Assembly (NCBI RefSeq): GCF_001514115.1
Contig: NZ_KQ948451.1
Coordinates: 764,084-828,083 of the forward strand
Origin: Streptomyces olivochromogenes
GTDB taxonomy: Bacteria > Actinomycetota > Actinomycetes > Streptomycetales > Streptomycetaceae
Reading direction: 5' to 3'
DNA length: 64,000 bases
The notes under the pieces are model-generated. The model was not told the origin of the DNA, ran no database searches, and saw nothing but the letters and a program-made list of their open reading frames with translations. Both the position numbers and the translations under genes were made by a program. Shown here in pieces: positions 42,456 to 50,298 of the stretch (position 1 is the first letter of the stretch; each line of letters begins with the position of its first letter).

Positions 42456-43070
42456 TCAGGTCAGGCCGAGGGCCGGAATCACGACGGCCTCGACGAATTG
42501 TGTGAGATACGCCGCATCGGCGTTCCGCCCTTCCAGCACGGGACGAACCCGCACCACACCGAAGAGCTGCGCCGGGATGAACTCCAGCGCCGGGTGGTCC
42601 GCGGCGACCTCACCGCGGGCGACCCCGCGGGCGAGGATCTCCTTGACCGCGTTGATCTCGGGCTCGACGAGCGCGTCGCGCAGCGCCTCCTGCAGTTCCT
42701 TGTCCTGGAACACGGCGTGGCCCAGCGCCTGGTGCAGCTGACTGTCACGGCCCGACCAGTTCCCCGCGGCCCGCGCCATCGCGCGCAGGTCCCCGGCGAG
42801 CGTGCCGGTGTCGATGCCCGAGAAGCGCGGACAGCTGTTGGCGCGCAGGGCGGCGGCCACGAACTGCGGCTTCGTCTTCCACTGGCGATAGAGCGTGGAC
42901 TTGCTGCACCGGGTGCTCGCGGCCACGCCCTCCATGGTGAGCGAGTCATAGCCGCACTCGCGGATCTGCTCGAGCACGGCGTCGTAGAACTCCTGCTCAC
43001 GCTCAGGCGTGATCTTGGAGCGGCGCGAGGCGACGACCGTCTCCGGTCCGTCCGCGGCCTGCGACGTCAT
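42456..43070 (-). CDS. TetR family transcriptional regulator
   Basis: A 204-residue TetR protein. The HTH lies at about residues 22-66 (REQEFYDAVLEQIRECGYDSLTMEGVAASTRCSKSTLYRQWKTKPQFVAAAL). The C-terminal ligand domain is of the type with LHQALGHAVFQDKELQEALRDALVEPE. The ATG at 43070 has GGAGATGAGCC upstream. An array of six 12-bp quasi-palindromes begins 56 bases upstream, in the gap shared with the divergent PAP2-DMT operon, and is probably its operator. Confidence 0.9.
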   Translation of the reverse strand: MTSQAADGPETVVASRRSKITPEREQEFYDAVLEQIRECGYDSLTMEGVAASTRCSKSTLYRQWKTKPQFVAAALRANSCPRFSGIDTGTLAGDLRAMARAAGNWSGRDSQLHQALGHAVFQDKELQEALRDALVEPEINAVKEILARGVARGEVAADHPALEFIPAQLFGVVRVRPVLEGRNADAAYLTQFVEAVVIPALGLT

Positions 43071-43125
43071 GGCTCATCTCCTCGCTCGGGTGGGTGGCTC
43101 GCCTGGTGTTCCGCTTCTCACAGTG

Positions 43126-43217
43126 TATATCGATACGCCACTGTACCGGTACGGGTCCGTATCGGTACAGTGGCGTATCGGTACACGTTCGTATCGGTAC
43201 ACTTCCGTATCGATGAG
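43126..43217. promoter_or_regulatory. array of six 12-bp operator-like units at exact 16-bp period
   Basis: Units start at 43126, 43142, 43158, 43174, 43190 and 43206: TATATCGATACG, TGTACCGGTACG, CGTATCGGTACA (three times) and CGTATCGATGAG. Each has a palindromic TAYCGRTA-type core. The first two are in inverted orientation relative to the rest, so 43131-43180 is also a 24-bp inverted repeat with one mismatch. It lies in the divergent TetR/PAP2 promoter. Confidence 0.85.
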
Positions 43218-43329
43218 CCTTGGACAGGACCCACTCCGCTGTCGAGTGAATCTCGAGTGATCGAGTGGATTCTGTCCTGGGCTCACCGCGCACCACCCCA
43301 AGCAACACCGTCAGCAAAGGGGCCGGGGG

Positions 43330-44229
43330 ATGGAATCCCGAACCGAGCCTGCGGAAGCAGAACCAGAGCCGGCCGCGGCGATACGGCGGCCGTCGCCGCA
43401 CAGCACCGCGGCACGGCCGCCTCTCGTACGTGAGCTCCTGCTCGTCGTAGGACTCTTCGTCGTCTACAAGGTCGGCAGGCAGGTGGCCGACGGCCACACC
43501 GCCGAGGCCTTCCGCAACGCGAACCGCGTGTGGGACTGGGAGCGGACGCTCCACCTGCCGGGCGAAGGCTCCGTACAGGGCGCGCTGCTGCACAGCGACA
43601 CCCTGGTGCACCTCGCGAACACCTACTACGCGACCGTGCACTTCCCGGCCACCGTGGCCTTCCTGGTCTGGATGTACCTGCGGCGCCCGGTCCACTACGT
43701 GTGGGCCCGCCGGGTCCTGGCCGCGGTCACCGCCGCCGCCCTCGCGCTGCACCTCACCTTCCCGCTCGCCCCGCCCCGGCTGCTGGCCGCCGCGGGCCTG
43801 GTGGACACCGGACAGGTGTACGGGCCCACGGTCTACGGGGCGCACCCGGCGACCGACGAGATGGCGAACCAGTTCGCGGCGATGCCCTCGCTGCACTTCG
43901 GCTGGGCCCTGATGGTGGCGATCGGCCTGATCGCCGCGACCCGCTCCCGCCTGCGCTGGCTGTGGCTGCTGCATCCGCTGCTCACCCTGCTGGTGATCGT
44001 CGGTACGGCGAACCACTACTGGCTCGACGCGATCGTGGCAACGGCGCTGCTCGGCGTCGCGCTGGCCGTGATCCGGCTGCCGCGCGGGGCCGGGGCGACC
44101 GAGGCGCACGGCCTGGTCGCCGCCGACGAGGCGTATGACGAAGCCGACGGCGACGCCGGGAATTCCGGCGGGGCCGGCGGTGCTGGCGAAAAGGAATCCG
44201 TACCGCAGCTCGTGGGGGCAAGACGATGA
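43330..44229 (+). CDS. PAP2/inositol-phosphotransferase-type membrane phosphatase
   Basis: A 299-residue membrane protein of the PAP2 superfamily (AUR1/IPT-like). It has five to six helices, with the phosphatase motifs MPSLHFGWAL and GTANHYWLDAIVA; the His residues are in place. The N-terminus (1-30) is Glu/Ala/Pro-rich and cytoplasmic, and the C-terminus is a Gly/Ala tail. It probably acts on a lipid phosphate or polyprenyl carrier. ATG at 43330 has AAGGGGCCGGGGG. It overlaps the next gene by four bases (ATGA), so the pair is coupled and likely under the divergent TetR. Confidence 0.87.
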   Translation: MESRTEPAEAEPEPAAAIRRPSPHSTAARPPLVRELLLVVGLFVVYKVGRQVADGHTAEAFRNANRVWDWERTLHLPGEGSVQGALLHSDTLVHLANTYYATVHFPATVAFLVWMYLRRPVHYVWARRVLAAVTAAALALHLTFPLAPPRLLAAAGLVDTGQVYGPTVYGAHPATDEMANQFAAMPSLHFGWALMVAIGLIAATRSRLRWLWLLHPLLTLLVIVGTANHYWLDAIVATALLGVALAVIRLPRGAGATEAHGLVAADEAYDEADGDAGNSGGAGGAGEKESVPQLVGARR

Positions 44230-45185
44230 ACGCCACACTCGCCGCCGTGGTCCTCTCACTCTTCTCGGCCGTGGCCTACGCCGCCGCGGCCGTGGCCCAG
44301 GAGCGACTGGCCTCCCGGACGACCGACTCGGGCATGCTGCGGCTGCTGGGCAGCGGGGCCTGGTGGTGGACCGTCGTACTGAACGCCTCCGCCGCGCTGC
44401 TGCACGTCGCCGCGCTGAAGTACGGCACGCTCACGCTCGTACAGCCGCTCGGCGCGCTCACGCTGGTGGCCGCGGTGCCGCTCGGCGCACGGGTCGCCGG
44501 ACGGCGGGTCAGCGCGGTCGAGTGGCGCGGTACCGCGCTCACCCTGATCGGACTGTCCGCGCTGCTGGTCACGGCGTCCGGGCCCGCGCCCGACGACGTT
44601 CTGAGCGTGCCGCAGGCGCTGGGCGTGGCCGCCGCGACGGCCGCCCTGATCGGCATGCTGTCGCGGCCCGGCACCCGGCCGGGGCTGCGGCACGCGACCG
44701 CCTCCGGGTTCGCCTCGGGTGTCGCCTCCGCTCTCACGCAGACGGTGACCGTGGCCGTGACGGACCGCTCCGGCCCGTTGCTCAGCGCCCAGGTGATCGT
44801 GGTGGCCCTGCTCGTCGCCGCCTTCGCGGCGGGCGGACTGCTCCTGTCGCAGACCGCCTACCGGGGTGGTCTCGGCGCCCCGCTCGCCGTCGTGACGCTG
44901 GCCAACCCGGTCGCCGCCGCGGCGATAGGCCTCTTCCTGCTCGGGGAGCAGTTGCAGGGCGGCCCGGCCGGCCTGCTGCTGGCGGCCATGGGCGCGGGCG
45001 TGGCGGCGTGGGGTGTGGTGACGCTGTCCCGCTCGGTGCCGGAACCTGCGCTGCCGGAACCCCTGGTGGACGCCGAGGACGAGCACCCCGTCGCCGCGGT
45101 GCTGGCGCTCGAGCCCGGATCGGCGGCGTACGAACCCTCGTTGCTGCCGAAGCAGCCCGGCTCGGGTCAGCTGACGCCCCTCTAG
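44226..45185 (+). CDS. DMT/EamA-like multispanning transporter
   Basis: A 319-residue protein with about nine to ten hydrophobic helices and two DMT-like halves: LKYGTLTLVQPLGALTLVAAVPLGA in the first, YRGGLGAPLAVVTLANPVAAAAIGLFLLGEQLQGG in the second. The C-terminal 50 residues are acidic and cytoplasmic. The substrate is unknown. ATG at 44226 overlaps the PAP2 stop. The transcript would end at a strong terminator at 45267. Co-occurrence with a PAP2 phosphatase suggests handling of a lipid-linked or phosphorylated compound. Confidence 0.85.
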   Translation: MNATLAAVVLSLFSAVAYAAAAVAQERLASRTTDSGMLRLLGSGAWWWTVVLNASAALLHVAALKYGTLTLVQPLGALTLVAAVPLGARVAGRRVSAVEWRGTALTLIGLSALLVTASGPAPDDVLSVPQALGVAAATAALIGMLSRPGTRPGLRHATASGFASGVASALTQTVTVAVTDRSGPLLSAQVIVVALLVAAFAAGGLLLSQTAYRGGLGAPLAVVTLANPVAAAAIGLFLLGEQLQGGPAGLLLAAMGAGVAAWGVVTLSRSVPEPALPEPLVDAEDEHPVAAVLALEPGSAAYEPSLLPKQPGSGQLTPL

Positions 45186-45194
45186 GGCTCCCGC

Positions 45195-45242
45195 AGGGCT
45201 CTTGGGAGGCTCCAGGAGAGGGCTCTTGGGAAGCTCCAGGAG
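45195..45242. repeat. 24-bp tandem duplication after the DMT gene
   Basis: Two units at 45195-45218 and 45219-45242 differ at one position (GGGAGG versus GGGAAG), each starting AGGGCTCTTGGGA. A partial third copy (AGGGCTCCCGC) begins at 45184, at the TAG stop codon. Confidence 0.85.
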
Positions 45243-45266
45243 CGCGCACGACAAAGAAACGCACAG

Positions 45267-45310
45267 ACAAGAAGGGTGGCCGCGGAGAGTTCCGCGGCCA
45301 CCCTTCTTGT
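45267..45310. terminator. strong bidirectional terminator
   Basis: A 20-bp stem (45267-45286 with 45291-45310) closes on a GAGT tetraloop and ends ...CCCTTCTTGT. A-rich and T-rich flanks make it a Rho-independent terminator for both convergent genes. Confidence 0.92.
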
Positions 45311-45321
45311 TGTGCGTCGGT

Positions 45322-46167
45322 TCAGCCCAGCCCGCGGGAGTCCTGCTTGAGCGCCGTGTCGACGGTGAGCGCCGTCGCGACGACGAGGCTCAGCAGGGGC
45401 TCGGGAAGCTGGTAGTGGATCTGAAGGACGTAGTTGTCCGCCGTGGTGAACATCGTCTTGGCGAGGCCTTCCCAGGTCTTGGTGATCCGGGCGACCTCGT
45501 TGTCCGTGTGGTCGACGATGGCGAAGTTCCAGGCGCGCCAGTTCTCCGCCTTGATCGCGCCGACCTGCTGGCCGTTGACGTTGATCGCGAAGTTGATCTT
45601 CCCGATCATGTTCTGCTGCACGATCTCGCCGACCGGCTGTCCGTCCGGACGCTCCACGACCACCCGCGACTTGATGAACTTCGCGGGACGCGTGAGCCGC
45701 AGCACCGGCTGCCCGTAGGCGTCACGGATCTCCAGCTTGTGCGTCATGTACTGGTCGAGGCTGGAGACGAAGCGGAGCGCCTTCTTCAGACCGCTCTGAC
45801 CGACCTCGACGACCGCACCGAGCTGGTTGCCCTGCTGGTCCATGACCTTGTACTCGTTGGTCAGCTCGATCAGCTTGGCCTTCTGGTTCACCACCAGGAC
45901 CGGCTCGGTGAACAGGGTGCCACCGCCGGCACCGCCACCCGCGACACCCGCCTGCTGGTGCACCTGCTGCTGCACGCGAGGGTCGGGACCGGCCGCCGGC
46001 TGTCCGTACGGCTGCTGGGCCTGCTGCGGAACCGTCTGACCCGCCGGGGCCGCCTGGTCCGCATTGGTGTGCTCGGTCCATTGCGAGCCGTCCCAGTAAC
46101 GCAACGTCTGGGGCGCACCGTGCGGATCCGGGTACCAACCTGCAGGAGTGTTCGAATGCGTGGTCAC
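45322..46167 (-). CDS. phospholipid scramblase-like protein with N-terminal DUF2510
   Basis: A 281-residue protein. Residues 1-40 are DUF2510 (PAGWYPDPHGAPQTLRYWDGSQWTEH), then a Gln/Pro/Gly-rich linker, then a beta-barrel LURP/scramblase-like domain from about residue 85: FTEPVLVVNQKAKLIELTNEYKVMDQQGNQLG ... VLRLTRPAKFIKSRVVVERPDGQ. Scramblase-fold proteins of bacteria bind membranes; function is unproven. The last residues include a short hydrophobic segment. GTG start at 46167 without a clear ribosome site. It follows the phospholipase gene on the same strand by 52 bases. Confidence 0.87.
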   Translation of the reverse strand: MTTHSNTPAGWYPDPHGAPQTLRYWDGSQWTEHTNADQAAPAGQTVPQQAQQPYGQPAAGPDPRVQQQVHQQAGVAGGGAGGGTLFTEPVLVVNQKAKLIELTNEYKVMDQQGNQLGAVVEVGQSGLKKALRFVSSLDQYMTHKLEIRDAYGQPVLRLTRPAKFIKSRVVVERPDGQPVGEIVQQNMIGKINFAINVNGQQVGAIKAENWRAWNFAIVDHTDNEVARITKTWEGLAKTMFTTADNYVLQIHYQLPEPLLSLVVATALTVDTALKQDSRGLG

Positions 46168-46219
46168 CGGGGCACACTACCGTGAGTTGGCCGGAAATTG
46201 ACCAGAGCCGAGATATCCA

Positions 46220-48271
46220 TCAGAGGGTGACGATCGCCGGGTCGCTCACACCCGCGTGACCGTTCTCGACATGTCCGGCGAACCGCCGCAGGAACCCCGC
46301 GTCCGCCGTGGACACGACGGTCAGGTCGTACCAGCGCCGGCTCGCCCGCAGGTCCACCGTGTGCCGCACGGTCGCGCCCGCCCGCACCTTGAACGAACTC
46401 GGGCGCCCTCCGTAGGCATGGGTGAGCTTGAGCTCGACCGTGCCGGAGCCCTTGTTGGTGAAGGTCAGCTCCACGTTCTCGCCGACGTGGCGCGCGGTGA
46501 CCTCGGGTCCCGCGGTCTTGCCAGGGCCCTTGAAGACGCGCAGGAAGCCGTTGGGACCGTGCACCGTCAGGTCGTACGAGCCGCCGGAGTACGCCGAGTT
46601 CCAGGTGTCGGAGACGGTCTTGCCGGCCTCGGTGGTGTACGTCCAGGGGCCGTCGGTGCGGTTGCCGGAGGTGACGAAGAAGGCCGCGCCGGCCTTGGCG
46701 CCCGAACCGAAGGTGAGCGTGAACTTCCCGGCCGCCGCGTCCGCCGAACCGTCCACGAGGGGCGCGTACCTGAGCGGGCGGGCCGGGCGCGAGCCGCGCT
46801 CCTGCCGGGGCAGCACGGGGTTCGCGGGCGGGGTCGGCACGTAGTCGGGGTGCCGGTCGTGGTCCGGCGGCTGGTAGCCGTCGGTGTCCGGCAGCGCGAC
46901 CGGCTTGGTGTCCTTGCACGAGAAGTCGAAGGCGGCGGTGAGGTCGCCGCTGATCGCACGCCGCCAGGGCGAGATGTTGGGCTCGTGCACGCCGAAGCGG
47001 CGCTCCATGAACCGGATGATCGAGGTGTGGTCGAGGGTCTCGGAGCAGACGAACCCGCCCTTGCTCCAGGGCGAGACGACGAGCATCGGCACCCGCTGGC
47101 CGAGTCCGTACGGTCCGGCGGCACGGCCGGCGTCGCCCTTGTAGAGGTCAGGGCCGACGTCGACCGTGGACTTGCCCTGCGCGTCCGACTGGGGCGGGAA
47201 CGGCGGCACGAGGTGGTCGAAGAAGCCGTCGTTCTCGTCGTAGGTGATGAACAGGGCCGTCTTCGCCCACACCTCGGGGTTGGACGTCAGCGCGTCCAGG
47301 ACCTGGGCGATGTACCAAGCGCCGTAGTTCGCGGGCCAGTTGGGGTGCTCGGTGAACGCCTCGGGCGCGACGATCCACGAGATCTTGGGCAGCTTCCTGC
47401 CCTTGACGTCGGCCTTCAGCTGGTCGAAGAAGCCCTCGCCCTTGCGGGCGTCGGTGCCGGTGCGGGCCTTGTCGTAGAGCGGGTCGCCGGGCTTGGCGCC
47501 CCGGTACTGGTTGAAGTACAGCAGCGAGTTGTCGCCGTAGTTGCCGCGGTAGGCGTCCGGGATCCAGCCCCAGGAGCCGTTCGCGTCGAGGCCGTCACCG
47601 ACGTCCTGGTAGATCTTCCAGGAGACCCCGGCCGCCTCCAGCCGCTCCGGGTACGTCGTCCAGTCGTAGCCCACCTCGTCGTTGCCGAGGACCGGGCCGC
47701 CGCCCTTGCCGTCGTTGCCCGTGTAACCCGTCCACATGTAGTAGCGGTTCGGGTCGGTGGAGCCGATGAACGAGCAGTGGTACGCGTCGCAGATGGTGAA
47801 CGCGTCGGCGAGCGCGTAGTGGAACGGTATGTCCTCGCGCGTCAGGTACGCCATCGTCGTCGACGACTTGGCGGGCACCCACTTGTCGTACTTGCCCGCG
47901 TTGAACGCGGTGTGCCCGTCGCTCCAGCCGTGCGGGAGGTCCTGGATGAACTGCAGGCCCAGGTTGTCGGCGGCGGGCCGGAAGGGCAGCACCTCCTTGG
48001 TGCCGTCCGACTGGTGCCAGACCGACTTGCCGCTGGGCAGCGTGGACGGGCGGGGGTCACCGAAACCGCGGACGCCTCTGAGCGAGCCGAAGTAGTGGTC
48101 GAAGGACCGGTTCTCCTGCATCAGCACGACGATGTGCTCGACGTCGTCGATCGTGCCGGACCCGTGGTGCGCGGGCAGGGCGGCGGCGCGCTCGATGCTG
48201 TTCGACAGCGCGGTGAACGCCGCGGTACCACCGGCGAGTTGGAGGAAGCGGCGTCGGTTCACTTGAGGCAT
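46220..48271 (-). CDS. TAT-exported phospholipase C (phosphatidylcholine type)
   Basis: A 683-residue phosphoesterase-family phospholipase C. A twin-arginine signal (NRRRFLQLAGGTAAFTAL) is followed by the catalytic segment EHIVVLMQENRSFDHYFGSLRGVRGFGD and conserved YHCSFIGSTDPNRYYMWTG, ITYDENDGFFDHL and VCSETLDHTSIIRFMERRFG. After residue 480 come two DUF756-type C-terminal domains (PLVDGSADAAAGKFTLTF... and PEVTARHVGENVELTFTN). It hydrolyses phospholipids outside the cell, releasing phosphocholine or phosphate, and in this genus is usually phosphate-regulated. ATG at 48271 is chosen; AGAGG lies nine bases upstream. The longer frame is rejected because the TAT signal starts here. Confidence 0.93.
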   Translation of the reverse strand: MPQVNRRRFLQLAGGTAAFTALSNSIERAAALPAHHGSGTIDDVEHIVVLMQENRSFDHYFGSLRGVRGFGDPRPSTLPSGKSVWHQSDGTKEVLPFRPAADNLGLQFIQDLPHGWSDGHTAFNAGKYDKWVPAKSSTTMAYLTREDIPFHYALADAFTICDAYHCSFIGSTDPNRYYMWTGYTGNDGKGGGPVLGNDEVGYDWTTYPERLEAAGVSWKIYQDVGDGLDANGSWGWIPDAYRGNYGDNSLLYFNQYRGAKPGDPLYDKARTGTDARKGEGFFDQLKADVKGRKLPKISWIVAPEAFTEHPNWPANYGAWYIAQVLDALTSNPEVWAKTALFITYDENDGFFDHLVPPFPPQSDAQGKSTVDVGPDLYKGDAGRAAGPYGLGQRVPMLVVSPWSKGGFVCSETLDHTSIIRFMERRFGVHEPNISPWRRAISGDLTAAFDFSCKDTKPVALPDTDGYQPPDHDRHPDYVPTPPANPVLPRQERGSRPARPLRYAPLVDGSADAAAGKFTLTFGSGAKAGAAFFVTSGNRTDGPWTYTTEAGKTVSDTWNSAYSGGSYDLTVHGPNGFLRVFKGPGKTAGPEVTARHVGENVELTFTNKGSGTVELKLTHAYGGRPSSFKVRAGATVRHTVDLRASRRWYDLTVVSTADAGFLRRFAGHVENGHAGVSDPAIVTL

Positions 48272-48436
48272 GACTGGGTGACCTCTTGTCCTGACGTGGT
48301 GCTGTGGATGGGACCTGCGCGGGGGGAGTGTTCCAAGAGGAACGAATGTCGGGGAAGACCCCGTGGCGTTGGTGTGACGCACAGGGGTCTGCGGTGCGAA
48401 CACCAGAGCGCGTGCCGTCCGCGCCGATGCGCGGTC

Positions 48437-48556
48437 TCAGGCGCCCTTGCGGAGCAGGACGGCCCCGGTCACGGATTCAGGCACCCTTTCGGTCCGAGAC
48501 GGCCCGAGTGACGGATTCACGCACCCTTGCGGAGCAGGGCGGTGATCTCCAGGCCG
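48437..48556. repeat. 40-bp tandem repeat, three copies, covering a gene's 3' end
   Basis: Units start at 48437, 48477 and 48517, each beginning TCAGGC/TCACGC and containing GCGGAGCAGG or a variant. The third unit contains the stop codon and last codons (LLRKGA) of the minus-strand membrane protein gene; the first two are degenerate copies of that 3' end. Confidence 0.85.
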
Positions 48557-49425
48557 GTTTCCCGGTCCAGCCTGCCCGGGCAGTCCACGCCCAGCGCGAG
48601 GGCCAGGTCGCGGCCGTGGAGGTCCACCGCGGACTCGACGAGCTCGGCGAAGGCGTCCATCGCCGACCGGCCCCGGCGCGCTCCGATCATCGCCAGGCCC
48701 AGCGCGATCAGGGCGGACGGCCACCACCAGACGGCGACCAGCAGGTACGGCAGGCTCCAGGCGGCGAGGCGGACGGCAGCGTCGTAGACCTCCCGCGCGG
48801 TGCGCAGCTCGGTCCGGGTGTCGGCGGACAGGACGAGCCAGAGCCGGGACCAGGCCGAGTCGAGGTCGAGCCGGTAGGCCTGGTGGACGCGCAGGTCGAG
48901 GGCGCGGACGCGATCGCCGGTCCAGCAGGCGTGGGCGGGCTCCACCAGGGAGATCCGGTTGCGTACCGCGGCGAGTCGCGCGAGCTCGCGGACCGTGCCG
49001 GGGCCGAGGGGCGGCCCCTGCTCGACGGCTCGCGCGTCCACCCGCGCGTAGGCGTCCTCGGCCGCCCGCCACCTCCCCCGCCGACGCTCGGTCAGCCGCG
49101 CCCCGAGCGGCCGTAGCGGTGGGGGCCAGTCCCCCGTCCAGAGCCGCTCCACCGCCCCGCCGAGCGCCTGGGCGAGGAGGCCGAGCCCGGCCGAGGCGAT
49201 CACCGTCGCGGAGGCCGCCAGCACCACACCGCCGGTCGACCGGCTCGCCGGATGCCCGGCCAGCTCGTCGAGCGCGCGGGTGACCCGGCCGACGTCGTAC
49301 CAGTGCGCCTGGCCCAGCAGCCGCCCCGCCCCGGCGACCGCGAGGAACAGCAGCCCCGAGGGGACGAGGTGGGTGAGCCAGCGCGCGGCCAGGTTCTTGC
49401 CCAACTCGGCGAGCACGGCGTTCAT
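48517..49425 (-). CDS. multispanning membrane protein of the CHAT locus, unknown function
   Basis: A 302-residue protein. Hydrophobic segments lie at about residues 18-36 (THLVPSGLLFLAVAGAGRLL), 65-90 (GGVVLAASATVIASAGLGLLAQALGG) and a double span at about 215-245 (LPYLLVAVWWWPSALIALGLAMIGA). Between them is a cytoplasmic Arg/Ala-rich region. I recognise no family. The ATG overlaps the upstream gene's stop (ATGA). The pair is divergent from TPR and CHAT genes, so it may be the membrane component of that locus. The stop codon lies in a 40-bp tandem repeat. Confidence 0.75.
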   Translation of the reverse strand: MNAVLAELGKNLAARWLTHLVPSGLLFLAVAGAGRLLGQAHWYDVGRVTRALDELAGHPASRSTGGVVLAASATVIASAGLGLLAQALGGAVERLWTGDWPPPLRPLGARLTERRRGRWRAAEDAYARVDARAVEQGPPLGPGTVRELARLAAVRNRISLVEPAHACWTGDRVRALDLRVHQAYRLDLDSAWSRLWLVLSADTRTELRTAREVYDAAVRLAAWSLPYLLVAVWWWPSALIALGLAMIGARRGRSAMDAFAELVESAVDLHGRDLALALGVDCPGRLDRETGLEITALLRKGA

Positions 49426-49832
49426 GACAGCCTGCGGCGGCGCATCGGCTCGCCGTACAGACGGCAGGTCTCGGGCACCGGTTGGTTCCGGGCCGGGGCC
49501 CGGCGGTCACAGCGGTCCTCCGGGCAGACGTACGCCTCCACCACCGGGTGCCCTTCCACGGCGGCCGGCAGCCCGCCGATGCCCGCGCCCCGGGTGAACG
49601 CGCGCAATCCGGTCGCCACCCCGCAGCGGCGCAGGAGTCGGTGGAGCGCGGCCTGTGGACCCGCCGGGTCGTCGCTCCCCCGCAGCGCCCCGAGGATCTC
49701 CTCCAACTCCGGCCGGCGCTCGGCCGGCACAAAGCCCCTGATCTCGTCCAGCCGGGCGCAGATGTCCGACCGCACCGCCCTCGACCCGCCGTCCCCGTCG
49801 CCGCCGCTGTCGCCGGTGCGGATTTCCGCCAT
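49422..49832 (-). CDS. small protein with C-terminal zinc-ribbon-like CPxxxC motif
   Basis: A 136-residue protein. The N-terminal two-thirds is helical (RLDEIRGFVPAERRPELEEILGALRG ... AALHRLLRRCGVATGLRAFTRG), like an effector-associated adaptor. The C-terminus reads YVCPEDRCDRRAPARNQPVPETCRLYGEPMRRRRL, a CPxxxC...C...PMRR pattern resembling short zinc ribbons I recall in Streptomyces NTPase/protease 'ternary' loci; that link is from memory. The ATG at 49832 has AAGGAGG eight bases upstream. Its stop overlaps the membrane protein's start. Confidence 0.75.
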   Translation of the reverse strand: MAEIRTGDSGGDGDGGSRAVRSDICARLDEIRGFVPAERRPELEEILGALRGSDDPAGPQAALHRLLRRCGVATGLRAFTRGAGIGGLPAAVEGHPVVEAYVCPEDRCDRRAPARNQPVPETCRLYGEPMRRRRLS

Positions 49833-49902
49833 CCTTGCAACCTCCTTACATGGCAACCGAGTTGAGAGGATACTGGGCGATCACCGACGGTCACGGGGGG
49901 TG

Positions 49903-50298
49903 ATGCCGATGTTCTGGCGTCGACGCACGCGGGCACGAAGAGCGGAGCAGGACGGATCGGACGGACCGCGGTTCACGTTCCGGGCGATGCCGTCGGAGGC
50001 CGAGCTGCGCCGGGCGGCCGAGACGGGCTCCCCGCAGGCGCTGAACCAGTACGGCGTCAAGCTGCGGCTCGACGGGCGCCTCGAGGAGGCCGTCGAGGTA
50101 CTCACCGAGGCGGCGGAACAGGGCAGCCAGGACGCCACCGCCAATCTCGCCCTGACCCTGCTCTCACTGGGGCGCGACGACGAGGCCGCCGCATGGTTCG
50201 ACCGGAACGGGCCGATGGGCGCGCTGATGGCCCGGCGCATCCGCGAGAAACGCGACGAGCGTGACGCTCCGGGATCTCCTGGGCAGCACGGTTCCTGA
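49903..50298 (+). CDS. small TPR/Sel1-like repeat protein
   Basis: A 131-residue protein with a basic N-terminus (FWRRRTRARRAEQDG) and two Sel1/TPR-like helical pairs: EAELRRAAETGSPQALNQYGVKLRLDGRLEEAVEVLTEAAEQGSQDATANLALTLLSLGRDDEAAAWFDR. It is likely an adaptor. The ATG at 49903 has GGGGGG upstream; an in-frame ATG two codons later is possible. Its TGA shares one base with the CHAT start (TGATG), so the genes are coupled. Confidence 0.8.
   Translation: MPMFWRRRTRARRAEQDGSDGPRFTFRAMPSEAELRRAAETGSPQALNQYGVKLRLDGRLEEAVEVLTEAAEQGSQDATANLALTLLSLGRDDEAAAWFDRNGPMGALMARRIREKRDERDAPGSPGQHGS

Noticed and set aside
46256..48511. 751-residue plus-strand frame opposite phospholipase C
   Set aside because: It is the shadow of a clear TAT phospholipase gene.
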